NCBI RefSeq assembly: GCF_001735715.1
Contig: NZ_CP017259.1
Coordinates: 62,001 to 126,000 of the forward strand
DNA from: Formosa sp. Hel3_A1_48
GTDB taxonomy: Bacteria; Bacteroidota; Bacteroidia; Flavobacteriales; Flavobacteriaceae
Length of the DNA stretch: 64,000 nucleotides
Reading direction: 5' to 3'
Shown here: positions 17,315-25,283 of the stretch, in pieces
Position numbering within the stretch: the stretch's first letter is position 1
How the letters are laid out: each line of letters begins with the position of its first letter
Made by a program: the position numbers and the translations under genes
The notes under the pieces: generated by a model
Seen by the model: the letters and a program-made list of their open reading frames with translations, nothing else
Database searches by the model: none
Told to the model about the DNA's origin: nothing

Positions 17315-18316
17315 TTAACTTAAAATTCGAAAAATAAGTTCTTGGTACAAATCTAATGGTTTTAGATTCGCACCAACCCCTTTGCTTTTGACATCTATGG
17401 TGCGTAAGGTCTGAAAAACGCTACTGATGCGGCGCATAGGGAAGTTTTTAGCAGCAGCTGTGTAATCATTTAAAAAATAAGGGTTCACTCCAATAGCCCT
17501 AGAAAGCACTTTAGGATTGCGGTCATTTACAGTGTGAAGAATCATTAATTTTGAAAAAAAGCTGTATAAAGTAGCCACCGTAAGGACCATAGGGTGCTGA
17601 TTTGGATTTTCTGAAAAATAGCGTACAATTTGGTAGGCTTTCTTTTGGTCGAGTTGCGCTATGGCTTTTTGCAATTCAAAATTATTAAAGTCTTTAGAAA
17701 TTCCAATATTGATTTGAATAAGCTCTGGCGTAATTAAATCATTATCGCCCATGACCAATTGAAGCTTGGATAATTCATTTGAAATTTTAGCTAAATCATT
17801 TCCTAGAAACTCACTTAGCAAATAGCTGGCCTTTGGCGTAATCTTAAGATTCATTTTCTGCAATTCTCCACTTATCCAAGAAGGAATTTTACTGTCATAT
17901 ATTTTTTTACTTTCAAAAACAACATGTGCTTTAGATAATGCCTTGTACAAAGCTTTTCTTTTATCAATCGATTTATACTTGTAGCAAATAACCAAAGTAG
18001 TTGTGTGTTGAGGGTTTTTAACATAAGGCAGTAAATCCTCTATGGTTCTGCTTAAATTTTGAGCCTCTTTAACAACAATCACTTGACGCTCAGCCAGCAT
18101 AGGGAAACGCTTTGCACTAGATACAATAGCGTCTATTGAAGTATCTTTACCATAGATTGTCGTCTGATCAAAACCACGTTGTGTCTCATCCAATACAGAA
18201 GTTTCAATAAATGTTGAAATTTGATCAATAAAAAATGCTTCCTCACCCATTAAAAAATACAGCGGACGAATATCCCCGGCTTTTATTTCATTTAAAATTG
18301 ATTGAACGGTATGCAT
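17315..18316 (-). CDS. holA: DNA polymerase III delta subunit HolA
   Basis: 333 residues, the usual HolA length. Features of the clamp-loader delta subunit are visible: PLYFLMGEEAFFIDQI near the N-terminus (the degenerate Walker A region), FDQTTIYGKDTSIDAIVSSAKRFPMLAERQVIVVKEAQNL, the LSEFLGNDLAKISNELSKL helix and the C-terminal collar domain. Delta opens the beta sliding clamp when the loader complex sets it on primed DNA. The ATG at 18316 is 15 bases after a -7-like box shared with the divergent nuclease-like gene. Confidence 0.93.
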   Translation of the reverse strand: MHTVQSILNEIKAGDIRPLYFLMGEEAFFIDQISTFIETSVLDETQRGFDQTTIYGKDTSIDAIVSSAKRFPMLAERQVIVVKEAQNLSRTIEDLLPYVKNPQHTTTLVICYKYKSIDKRKALYKALSKAHVVFESKKIYDSKIPSWISGELQKMNLKITPKASYLLSEFLGNDLAKISNELSKLQLVMGDNDLITPELIQINIGISKDFNNFELQKAIAQLDQKKAYQIVRYFSENPNQHPMVLTVATLYSFFSKLMILHTVNDRNPKVLSRAIGVNPYFLNDYTAAAKNFPMRRISSVFQTLRTIDVKSKGVGANLKPLDLYQELIFRILS

Positions 18317-18331
18317 TTAGAAAAAATTTAG

Positions 18332-18339
18332 CAAATTTG
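18332..18339. promoter_or_regulatory. Palindromic -7-like box between divergent genes
   Basis: CAAATTTG is its own reverse complement and matches TAnnTTTG at 5 of the 6 fixed positions (7 of 8 against TAAATTTG) on both strands. On the plus strand it ends exactly 4 bases before the GTG at 18344; on the minus strand it ends 15 bases before the holA ATG. It could serve as one shared element for both genes. Confidence 0.4.
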
Positions 18340-18343
18340 TATT

Positions 18344-18805
18344 GTGAAAAAACTCAATTTTCCATCTTACAAATTTAGGTTCAAAAATAGCGAAAATAAT
18401 ATGCAAATCTTTGATGAAGTGCGTAAAAAATTTGTAGTGCTACAACCTGAAGAATGGGTTCGCCAACATTGTTTGCACTTTATTTTGAAAGAAAAAAAGT
18501 ACCCCATTTCACTTGTTAGCATTGAAAAACAACTACTTGTTCACGGGCAAAAGAAGCGTTACGATATTGTTGTTTACAATAAGGACGGCAGCGTGCACTG
18601 TATTGTTGAATGCAAAGCGCCTAATATTGAAATCAATCAAGAGGCCTTTGATCAAATTGCGCAATACAATATTAGCTTGAACACCACCTACATGATGATC
18701 ACTAATGGGGTAAATCATTATTATTGTACGATGCATAAACCATCCAAAACATATCGTTTTTTAGAATCTCTTCCTGAATATTCACAACAACACAAACGTA
18801 TTTGA
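18344..18805 (+). CDS. Orphan type I restriction HsdR N-terminal domain protein
   Basis: 153 residues equivalent to only the N-terminal nuclease domain of HsdR. The PD-(D/E)xK core is intact: RYDIVVYNKDGSVHCIVECKAP gives the Asp and the E-x-K pair, preceded by VSIEKQLLVHGQKKRYD. It has no helicase region and no HsdM or HsdS gene nearby, so this is not a restriction system. Such stand-alone proteins are common in Bacteroidota with unknown role, perhaps DNA repair near replication genes. The GTG start is supported by a -7-like box 4 bases upstream. Divergent from holA and overlapping the glycosyltransferase by 4 bases. Confidence 0.85.
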   Translation: MKKLNFPSYKFRFKNSENNMQIFDEVRKKFVVLQPEEWVRQHCLHFILKEKKYPISLVSIEKQLLVHGQKKRYDIVVYNKDGSVHCIVECKAPNIEINQEAFDQIAQYNISLNTTYMMITNGVNHYYCTMHKPSKTYRFLESLPEYSQQHKRI

Positions 18806-19779
18806 AATTAGCGATTATCATACTAAATTGGAATGGAAAAAAACTTTTAAACGAGTTTTTACCCTCTGTGATTGAATTCAGCAAAGGCCACGATATATAT
18901 GTAGTTGACAATGCCTCAAAAGACGACTCAGTTAAATTTCTTCAACAGAACTTTCCCAACGTCAATGCGATTGAGCTAAGCAAGAATTATGGCTACGCTG
19001 GTGGTTACAATAGAGCTGTACAACAAATTGATGCTGAATTATTGTGTTTCCTAAACTCAGATGTTAGGGTAAGTGAAAATTGGCTTAAACCAATTATAAA
19101 ATCTTTCAAAAAAGACAGGACTATTGCTATTGCACAACCGAAGATACTAGATCAAAAAAATCCAGATCTCTTCGAATATGCTGGAGCAGCCGGAGGTTTT
19201 ATTGACCAACTTGGATACCCTTATTGTCGCGGTCGGATTTTTGATACCATCGAAGCTGATCATGGACAATACAACGACGAATGTCCTATATTTTGGGCTT
19301 CAGGCGCTTGTTTTTTTATCCGAAAAAATATTTTTGTAGATCTTGACGGATTTGATGAGACCTTTTTCGCCCACATGGAAGAGATAGATTTGTGTTGGCG
19401 TGCACATAACTTAAAACAAAATGTAAAATACATAGGATGTTCAACGGTTTTTCATTTAGGGGGTGCTAGTTTATCAAAAAACAATCCCAAGAAAACATTT
19501 TACAACTTTAGGAACAGTCTTTTCGCCCTAACAAAAAATTCAAATCGTCCCCTATTCACTACTATTTTGTTGCGTTTGATACTAGATGGTTTTGCTGGTA
19601 TTTATTTTTTACTTTCTGGAAAAATTACACACACACTAGCCATCATTAAGGCCCATGTAAGTTTTTACACTTCAATTCCAGATCTTTTAAAATTTAGAAA
19701 TAAGCAACAACGCAGCTCATATGATAGCCATTCCTCAATTGTTTGGCGTTATTTTGTCAGAAAAAGAAAAATATTTTAA
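18802..19779 (+). CDS. Family 2 glycosyltransferase
   Basis: 325 residues. The GT-A fold begins IIILNWNGKKLLNEFLPSV, followed by VVDNASKDDS (nucleotide-sugar binding), GYAGGYNRAVQQI, the DxD-type metal site LNSDVRVSENW and the acceptor-side FDETFFAHMEEIDLCWRAH. A hydrophobic segment near the C-terminus (LLRLILDGFAGIYFLL) may tether it to the membrane. It resembles rhamnosyltransferase-like enzymes that build cell-surface polysaccharide; donor and acceptor are unknown. The start is a TTG whose last two bases belong to the upstream TGA, so it is coupled to the HsdR-N gene. Confidence 0.9.
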   Translation: MKLAIIILNWNGKKLLNEFLPSVIEFSKGHDIYVVDNASKDDSVKFLQQNFPNVNAIELSKNYGYAGGYNRAVQQIDAELLCFLNSDVRVSENWLKPIIKSFKKDRTIAIAQPKILDQKNPDLFEYAGAAGGFIDQLGYPYCRGRIFDTIEADHGQYNDECPIFWASGACFFIRKNIFVDLDGFDETFFAHMEEIDLCWRAHNLKQNVKYIGCSTVFHLGGASLSKNNPKKTFYNFRNSLFALTKNSNRPLFTTILLRLILDGFAGIYFLLSGKITHTLAIIKAHVSFYTSIPDLLKFRNKQQRSSYDSHSSIVWRYFVRKRKIF

Positions 19780-19836
19780 AGCTACACAAATCGTTAATTA
19801 ATTTAAATTCTATATAATTTAGAACGTTATTTTTTT

Positions 19837-19844
19837 TAAATTTG
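19837..19844 (+). promoter_or_regulatory. -7 promoter box of the OmpA-family gene
   Basis: TAAATTTG, full match to TAnnTTTG, 26 bases before the ATG at 19871. No exact TTG at the right -33 distance. Confidence 0.5.
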
Positions 19845-19870
19845 TAAAAGAACTTTTAATATATTTCAAG

Positions 19871-20725
19871 ATGAAAAAGCTATGTACTCTGGGACTAATG
19901 TCCGCCCTGATTTTATCCTCCTGTGGACCTAATAAAGAACTTTTGGCAGCACAAGAAGAGCTAAAACAAACTAAAGATTTACTCAATACTACCGCTCTTA
20001 AACTAAATGTTTGTCTTTCTGACAAGGCAGCAGCTGATGCTAGTTTATCTGCGCTAAGAGAGCAACTAAAGGATCTTAGGAAAACAAATGACGCCCTTTT
20101 TAGCAGCACAAAAGACATGACTGTATTGACCACTAAAGGAGCTGAGAATCTTGAAAAAACTCTTGAAAGCCTTAAAGAAAGAGACCTGAAAATTAGTCGT
20201 TTACAAGACGCTGTAAGTAAAAAAGATAGCGTAACATTAGCCTTAATCTCTAGCCTAAAAAAATCAGTTGGTATAGATGATCCAGATATTGAGATTAATG
20301 TCGAGAAAGGCGTTGTCTTTATTTCTATTTCCGATAAGCTCTTATTTAAAAGCGGTAGCTATGTTGTCACCGAAAAAGCAAAAACAGTTTTAGGTAAAGT
20401 TGCAAAAGTTATTTCCGATAAACCTGATTTTGAAGCGATGATTGAGGGACACACCGACAGCAGAACGTTCAGCGATGGTGTGCTATTAGACAACTGGGAT
20501 TTGAGTGTTAAACGTTCAACTTCAATAATTCGTGAACTTGAAAAACTAGGCGTTAACTCAGCTCAACTTATCGCCGCTGGAAGGAGTAGCTTCGTTCCAC
20601 TAGTGGATAATGAAACAGCTGAAAACAGAGCAAAAAATAGACGTACTCGCGTAGTTGTTATGCCAAAAATAGACCAATTTTATGATATGATTGAAAAAGA
20701 AATGAAACAACTTTCAGGACAATAA
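19871..20725 (+). CDS. OmpA-family lipoprotein with coiled coil
   Basis: 284 residues. A lipoprotein signal peptide MKKLCTLGLMSALILSSC ends at lipobox Cys18. A long heptad-like coiled coil (about 25-120, rich in E/K/L) follows, then a C-terminal OmpA/MotB peptidoglycan-binding domain (about 155-270) with IEGHTDSRTF, NWDLSVKRSTSIIREL and ENRAKNRRTRVVVMP. It probably anchors the outer membrane to the cell wall. Single gene between its own -7 box and a strong terminator. Confidence 0.92.
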   Translation: MKKLCTLGLMSALILSSCGPNKELLAAQEELKQTKDLLNTTALKLNVCLSDKAAADASLSALREQLKDLRKTNDALFSSTKDMTVLTTKGAENLEKTLESLKERDLKISRLQDAVSKKDSVTLALISSLKKSVGIDDPDIEINVEKGVVFISISDKLLFKSGSYVVTEKAKTVLGKVAKVISDKPDFEAMIEGHTDSRTFSDGVLLDNWDLSVKRSTSIIRELEKLGVNSAQLIAAGRSSFVPLVDNETAENRAKNRRTRVVVMPKIDQFYDMIEKEMKQLSGQ

Positions 20726-20743
20726 TATATCCAATAAAACCAC

Positions 20744-20775
20744 AAAAAAAGCCCGCCTTTTGGATGGGCTTTTTA
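20744..20775 (+). terminator. Rho-independent terminator after the OmpA-family gene
   Basis: AAAAAGCCC and GGGCTTTTT arms with a short interrupted inner stem (GCC/GGA) and TTTT loop, ending in a T run, about 20 bases after the stop at 20725. Confidence 0.8.
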
Positions 20776-20776
20776 T

Positions 20777-20806
20777 TTGAAAGCTAATTCGATTGATTTA
20801 TCTTTG
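20777..20806 (+). promoter_or_regulatory. Consensus Bacteroidota promoter of pheT
   Basis: TTG at 20777-20779, a 19-base spacer, then TATCTTTG at 20799-20806, a full match to the TTG-N17-23-TAnnTTTG consensus. The ATG of pheT is 19 bases downstream. Confidence 0.7.
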
Positions 20807-20825
20807 CAATGAATAAAACAAGTTT

Positions 20826-23252
20826 ATGAAAATTTCTTACAACTGGATCAAGCAATATGTTAATACAGAATGGTCGCCCGAAAAAACATCTGAATTACTC
20901 ACCGACTTAGGTCTCGAAGTTGAGGGTACTGAAGTGTTCCAATCGGTAAAAGGAGGCTTAGAGGGGATTGTTGTTGGAGAAGTTTTGGATTGCACACAAC
21001 ACCCCAATGCAGATCGATTAAAACTAACTAGCGTAAACGTTGGTGACAATGAACCTCTGAAAATTGTTTGTGGCGCTCCAAATGTAGCTAAAGGACAAAA
21101 AGTTGCTGTTGCTACAATAGGAGCAACTTTGTACACTGCTGAAGGTGAGCTATGGAAAATCAAAAAAGGGAAAATAAGAGGAGAAGAAAGTCATGGAATG
21201 CTCTGTGCAGAGGATGAACTTGGACTCGGGACAGGCCATGAAGGTATACTCGTATTAGACAATGATTTAAAAGTAGGAACAGCATTGTCAGATTATTTTG
21301 AAGTAGAAGACGACATTGTTTTTGAAATTGGATTAACTCCCAACAGAGCCGATGCAATGAGTCATTTTGGAACAGCAAGAGATTTACGCGCTGGCCTTAT
21401 TCAAAATGGCCTCAATCCAGAACTAATGAGCCCGTCAGTTTCTGGATTTCACGTCAATAGCCGTACACTTAAAATAGATATTGATGTCAAAGATAAAATT
21501 AAAGCTCCTCGCTACTGTGGCGTGACAATTTCTGGAGTGAAAGTAGACAACTCCCCTACCTGGCTTCAAAATAAGCTAAAAGCTATTGGTTTAGTGCCAA
21601 TCAATAACATTGTAGATATCACTAACTTTGTATTACATGGCTTAGGACAACCGCTACATGCTTTTGATGCGGATAAAATTACTGACAAAAAGGTGATAGT
21701 CCGAACGGCACACAAAAATGAAAAATTTACTACTTTGGATAATGTAGAACGTAAACTACACCAAGATGATTTAGTGATTTGTAATTCAAAACAACCCATG
21801 TGTATTGCTGGAGTCTTTGGTGGTTTAAACTCTGGTATTAGTACGACAACTACAAACATTTTTCTAGAATCTGCATACTTTGATCCTGTAAGTATTCGAA
21901 AAACTGCCAAAAGACATGGATTAAGCACAGATGCCTCATTTCGATTTGAACGCGGCATAGATCCTAACATTACAAAATATGCGCTAAAGTATGCCGCACT
22001 TCTTATTACTGAAATTGCTGGCGGTGAAATATCTAGTGATATTAGGGATGAATATCCCAGCAAAATTGAAGATACTCAAGTACTTTTAAGTTATAAAAAC
22101 ATCACCAATATCATTGGTCAGGAAATCCCTAAGGAGACCATTAAACAGATTTTAACTTCCTTAGAAATAAAAGTCAATAGCGTAACAGAAGCTGGATTAG
22201 GACTAACTATTCCTGCCTACAGAAATGATGTACAAAGGGAAATTGATGTAATTGAAGAAATCCTGCGTGTTTATGGTTACAATACTATTGAATTTACAAA
22301 TAAACTAAATGCTTCCATTTCAAATTCTACAAAAAAAGAACAACATCTTGTAGAAAACAAAATTGCAGATCATTTAGTTAGTCTAGGATTTTATGAAATC
22401 ATGACTAATTCTCTTACTGCTGAAAAACATATTGGATTAAGTTCCGAATTGGCTGAGGATAATTATGTAAAGATTTTAAACCCGCTGAGCAATGATTTAT
22501 CCTTGCTGCGTAGATCTGTGTTGTTTTCAGGACTTGAAGCCTTGGCGTTTAATTTGAACCGTCAACAGGCAAACCTCAAGATGTTTGAATTCGCTAAAAC
22601 ATATCATCGATTTGATGACAAACGCGAGGAGTTTAAGCATTTGGGGCTTTTTATGTCTGGTAGCAAAACTACAGAAAGCTGGACCACTTCTCCTTCAAGT
22701 ATTGATTTCTTTTACCTTAAGGGAATAATATCCTCAATTTTTGAAAAAATAGGCCTCAAAAATTTGAAAGCAAAACCGACAAAAAATGACGTATTTGAAG
22801 AAAGTTTAGCATTGGCAATTGGTAAGACTAATGCCGTTGAGTTTGGGATCGTAAAGCAAAGTATATGTAAAGCCTTCGGAATTGAACAGCAAGTACTTTT
22901 TGCAGATTTCAATTGGGATTTGGTTTTCAGTTGTATTAAATCAAACAAAGTAAAGTTTAAACCTATTTCTAAATTTCCAGAAGTACGTCGCGATTTTGCT
23001 TTACTCATCAACGAGGATATTACTTTTGATACGATTTATCAAATTGCAAAAAAAACGGATAGTAAAATCCTTACAGATATAAACTTATTTGATGTTTATA
23101 AAGGAAAGAATCTTCCAGAAGGGAAGAAAAGCTATGCTGTAAGTTTTATGCTAAAAGACGACTCTAAAACGCTTACAGATAAACAAATTGACAAGCTCAT
23201 GAGTAAACTTCTTAAAAAGTTTGAAAGTGAAATTGGAGCCGTTTTGCGTTAG
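20826..23252 (+). CDS. pheT: Phenylalanine-tRNA ligase beta subunit
   Basis: 808 residues, normal bacterial length. Domains in order: N-terminal MKISYNWIKQYVN; EMAP-II-like tRNA-binding domain (about 40-150, with LDCTQHPNADRLKLTSVNVG and IVCGAPN); B3/B4 editing domain (about 210-390, LGQPLHAFDADKI, ASFRFERGID); B5 domain (QREIDVIEEILRVYGYN); catalytic-like module; and the C-terminal FDX-ACB anticodon-binding domain (KFPEVRRDFALLINEDI). It pairs with PheS to charge tRNA-Phe; pheS is not next to it, a split seen in many Bacteroidota. Perfect promoter upstream; convergent with trxB. Confidence 0.97.
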   Translation: MKISYNWIKQYVNTEWSPEKTSELLTDLGLEVEGTEVFQSVKGGLEGIVVGEVLDCTQHPNADRLKLTSVNVGDNEPLKIVCGAPNVAKGQKVAVATIGATLYTAEGELWKIKKGKIRGEESHGMLCAEDELGLGTGHEGILVLDNDLKVGTALSDYFEVEDDIVFEIGLTPNRADAMSHFGTARDLRAGLIQNGLNPELMSPSVSGFHVNSRTLKIDIDVKDKIKAPRYCGVTISGVKVDNSPTWLQNKLKAIGLVPINNIVDITNFVLHGLGQPLHAFDADKITDKKVIVRTAHKNEKFTTLDNVERKLHQDDLVICNSKQPMCIAGVFGGLNSGISTTTTNIFLESAYFDPVSIRKTAKRHGLSTDASFRFERGIDPNITKYALKYAALLITEIAGGEISSDIRDEYPSKIEDTQVLLSYKNITNIIGQEIPKETIKQILTSLEIKVNSVTEAGLGLTIPAYRNDVQREIDVIEEILRVYGYNTIEFTNKLNASISNSTKKEQHLVENKIADHLVSLGFYEIMTNSLTAEKHIGLSSELAEDNYVKILNPLSNDLSLLRRSVLFSGLEALAFNLNRQQANLKMFEFAKTYHRFDDKREEFKHLGLFMSGSKTTESWTTSPSSIDFFYLKGIISSIFEKIGLKNLKAKPTKNDVFEESLALAIGKTNAVEFGIVKQSICKAFGIEQQVLFADFNWDLVFSCIKSNKVKFKPISKFPEVRRDFALLINEDITFDTIYQIAKKTDSKILTDINLFDVYKGKNLPEGKKSYAVSFMLKDDSKTLTDKQIDKLMSKLLKKFESEIGAVLR

Positions 23253-23268
23253 AATACAATTATTTTAA

Positions 23269-24219
23269 TTAAACCTCTTTGGCAGCTAAGTAACGCTCTG
23301 CATCTAAAGCAGCCATACAGCCTGTTCCGGCAGCTGTAACCGCCTGTCTGTATACATGATCTGCTGCATCGCCGCTTACAAAAACGCCAGGAATATTTGT
23401 TTTCGAAGTGCCGGGCTCATTTATAATGTATCCTGTTTCATCAAGTTTTAAGAAATCTTTAAAAATATCAGTATTTGGCTTGTGACCTATAGCTACAAAA
23501 AACCCAGTTGCTTCAATATCCACTTCTGATCCGGTTTTATTGTTACGCACTTTTACTCCTGTCACCAATTGACCATCTCCAATGACTTCTACAGTTTCAG
23601 TATTGAACATTATATCTATATTTTCTGTGTTGATCACCCGGTTAGCCATAATTTTTGAAGCTCTAAATACATCGCGACGAACCAACATTGTAACTTTTGA
23701 ACATAACTTGGATAAATAATGAGCTTCTTCGCAAGCAGAATCACCTGCACCAACAATAACAACTTCTTGGTTTCGATAAAAGAAACCATCACAAACCGCA
23801 CAGGCCGAAACCCCTCCACCAAGCTTTAAGTATTTCTGCTCAGACTCAAGGCCTAAATATTTTGCAGAGGCACCTGTTGATATAATAACTGTTTCACAAT
23901 GGATCTCTTTAGTACCATTAACCCAGACTTTGTGAATATCACCAGAAAAATCAACTTTTGTGATCCAACCATCACGCACGTCAGAGCCAAAACGTTCGGC
24001 TTGAGCCTTCAATTCAAGCATCATTTCAGGGCCTGTAACTCCCTCAGGATAACCTGGAAAATTTTCGACTTCGTTTGTAGTGGTTAATTGTCCTCCTGGC
24101 TGAGTCCCTTGATACAATACCGGATTCATATTGGCGCGAGCGGCATAAATGGCAGCTGTATAACCCGCAGGTCCAGAGCCAATAATTAAACATTTTAGAG
24201 ATTCTATAGTTTCAGACAT
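23269..24219 (-). CDS. trxB: Thioredoxin-disulfide reductase
   Basis: 316 residues, class I low-molecular-weight TrxR. FAD motif GSGPAGYTAAIYAARA (13-28), GGQLTTTNEVENFPG, redox-active CAVC in SACAVCDGFF (about 135), NADPH motif VGAGDSACEEAHYL and the second FAD site GVFVSGDAAD. It reduces thioredoxin with NADPH for ribonucleotide reduction and oxidative-stress defence. Own -7 box 18 bases upstream. Convergent with pheT, 16 bases apart. Confidence 0.97.
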   Translation of the reverse strand: MSETIESLKCLIIGSGPAGYTAAIYAARANMNPVLYQGTQPGGQLTTTNEVENFPGYPEGVTGPEMMLELKAQAERFGSDVRDGWITKVDFSGDIHKVWVNGTKEIHCETVIISTGASAKYLGLESEQKYLKLGGGVSACAVCDGFFYRNQEVVIVGAGDSACEEAHYLSKLCSKVTMLVRRDVFRASKIMANRVINTENIDIMFNTETVEVIGDGQLVTGVKVRNNKTGSEVDIEATGFFVAIGHKPNTDIFKDFLKLDETGYIINEPGTSKTNIPGVFVSGDAADHVYRQAVTAAGTGCMAALDAERYLAAKEV

Positions 24220-24237
24220 GGTTCAAAATTTAGAGTA

Positions 24238-24245
24238 CAAAAATA
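24238..24245 (-). promoter_or_regulatory. -7 promoter box of trxB
   Basis: Complementary strand TATTTTTG, full TAnnTTTG match, 18 bases before the trxB ATG at 24219. Confidence 0.55.
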
Positions 24246-24302
24246 GATGTTTTATCCATAAATAAAACCTTAAGTTATCAACAGAATTCACAAACTTATT
24301 AA

Positions 24303-24331
24303 TTGTGATGAAGTAAAAAATCTTAACTTTG
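24303..24331 (+). promoter_or_regulatory. Consensus promoter of the udk-divIC-mutA-mutB operon
   Basis: TTG at 24303-24305, an 18-base spacer, then TAACTTTG at 24324-24331. The udk ATG follows 23 bases later. No other good promoter was seen before the end of mutB. Confidence 0.7.
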
Positions 24332-24354
24332 TTCAAATAGCAAATTGGATTATT

Positions 24355-24963
24355 ATGATTACTATTGGAGTTTATGGGGGTACTGGAAGTGGAAAAACTA
24401 CCATTGTATCAAAAATTATTTCTGAGTTCCCAACAAACGAAATTCAGGTGATATCTCAAGATTCCTATTATAAAGACACCTCACACCTTACTTTCGAGGA
24501 ACGTTGTGCCCTTAATTTTGACCATCCTGATGCAATAGATTTCCCATTGCTTTATCAACATGTAAACTCACTCAAAAATGGGGACAACATAGAACAACCG
24601 GTTTATTCTTTTGAAACACATAACCGAACAAAAGAGACTGTAACTGTTGTGCCAAAAAAAATATTGATTATTGAAGGCATTCTGATATTGAATTACCCAA
24701 AACTTAGAAGTTTATTTGATCTGAAAATTTATATAGATGCAGACAGTGATATGCGTATGGAAAGGCGAGTAAGTAGAGATATTTCTGAACGTGGAAGAAC
24801 ACCAGAAGAAGTTCTAAATCGATACCTAAATACCCTAAAGCCTATGCATAAACAGTTTATCGAACCCATGAAAGTGCATGCTGATATAACTTTAGAAAAT
24901 CATCAAAATACTCCACTAAACCTCTCTGAGCTCATTGATAAAATAAAAACATTATCCAAATGA
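24355..24963 (+). CDS. udk: Uridine kinase
   Basis: 202 residues. P-loop GGTGSGKTT (9-17), the uridine-kinase motifs SQDSYYKD, NFDHPDAIDFPLL and PVYSFETHNRT, then EGILIL and the lid region RRVSRDISERGRTPEEVL. It phosphorylates uridine and cytidine in pyrimidine salvage. First gene of an operon in which the next start overlaps its stop (ATGA). Confidence 0.95.
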   Translation: MITIGVYGGTGSGKTTIVSKIISEFPTNEIQVISQDSYYKDTSHLTFEERCALNFDHPDAIDFPLLYQHVNSLKNGDNIEQPVYSFETHNRTKETVTVVPKKILIIEGILILNYPKLRSLFDLKIYIDADSDMRMERRVSRDISERGRTPEEVLNRYLNTLKPMHKQFIEPMKVHADITLENHQNTPLNLSELIDKIKTLSK

Positions 24964-25283
24964 AATCAACTTTAAAATTACTTAAGAATACGCTTAAACC
25001 CTTCCGAAATATATTTTTAGTAGTTACTGTTATTTTTATAGTCTGGATGCTTTTTTTTGATGCTAATTCTTGGCTAATTCATAGAGAATTAAACAAAGAA
25101 ATTGAGGCTTTAAATACCAAAAAAGAATTTTATAAGCGTGAAATTAAATCCGACACCAAGGAAATAAAAAAACTTCAAACTCCTCAGGGTATTGAAAAAT
25201 ATGCCCGTGAAAATTACAATATGAAAAAGGAAAATGAAGACATTTATATCATTGCCAGAGACACATTAAAACAATCTGAATGA
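24960..25283 (+). CDS. FtsB/DivIC-family septum formation initiator
   Basis: 107 residues. Short cytoplasmic N-terminus, one membrane span (about 18-37, IFLVVTVIFIVWMLFF), a coiled coil (about 45-75) and the family motif YARENYNMKKENEDIYII. FtsB/DivIC joins FtsL and FtsQ/DivIB at the division septum. It sits between uridine kinase and methylmalonyl-CoA mutase genes, with ATGA overlaps on both sides, an arrangement without obvious functional logic. Confidence 0.88.
   Translation: MKSTLKLLKNTLKPFRNIFLVVTVIFIVWMLFFDANSWLIHRELNKEIEALNTKKEFYKREIKSDTKEIKKLQTPQGIEKYARENYNMKKENEDIYIIARDTLKQSE

Noticed and set aside
18344-18805. Remnant of a type I restriction system
   Set aside because: There is no hsdM, hsdS or helicase remnant, the gene is intact and tightly placed, so it is an independent conserved gene rather than a fragment.
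21566-22063. 165-codon open frame antisense to pheT
   Set aside because: Antisense to a conserved synthetase region; composition is that of a mirrored coding strand and there is no promoter-like context.
24220-24354. Cobalamin riboswitch before the methylmalonyl-CoA mutase operon
   Set aside because: The gap holds two divergent promoters and is too short and AT-rich; no B12-box-like sequence was seen, and none lies directly before mutA, which overlaps divIC.
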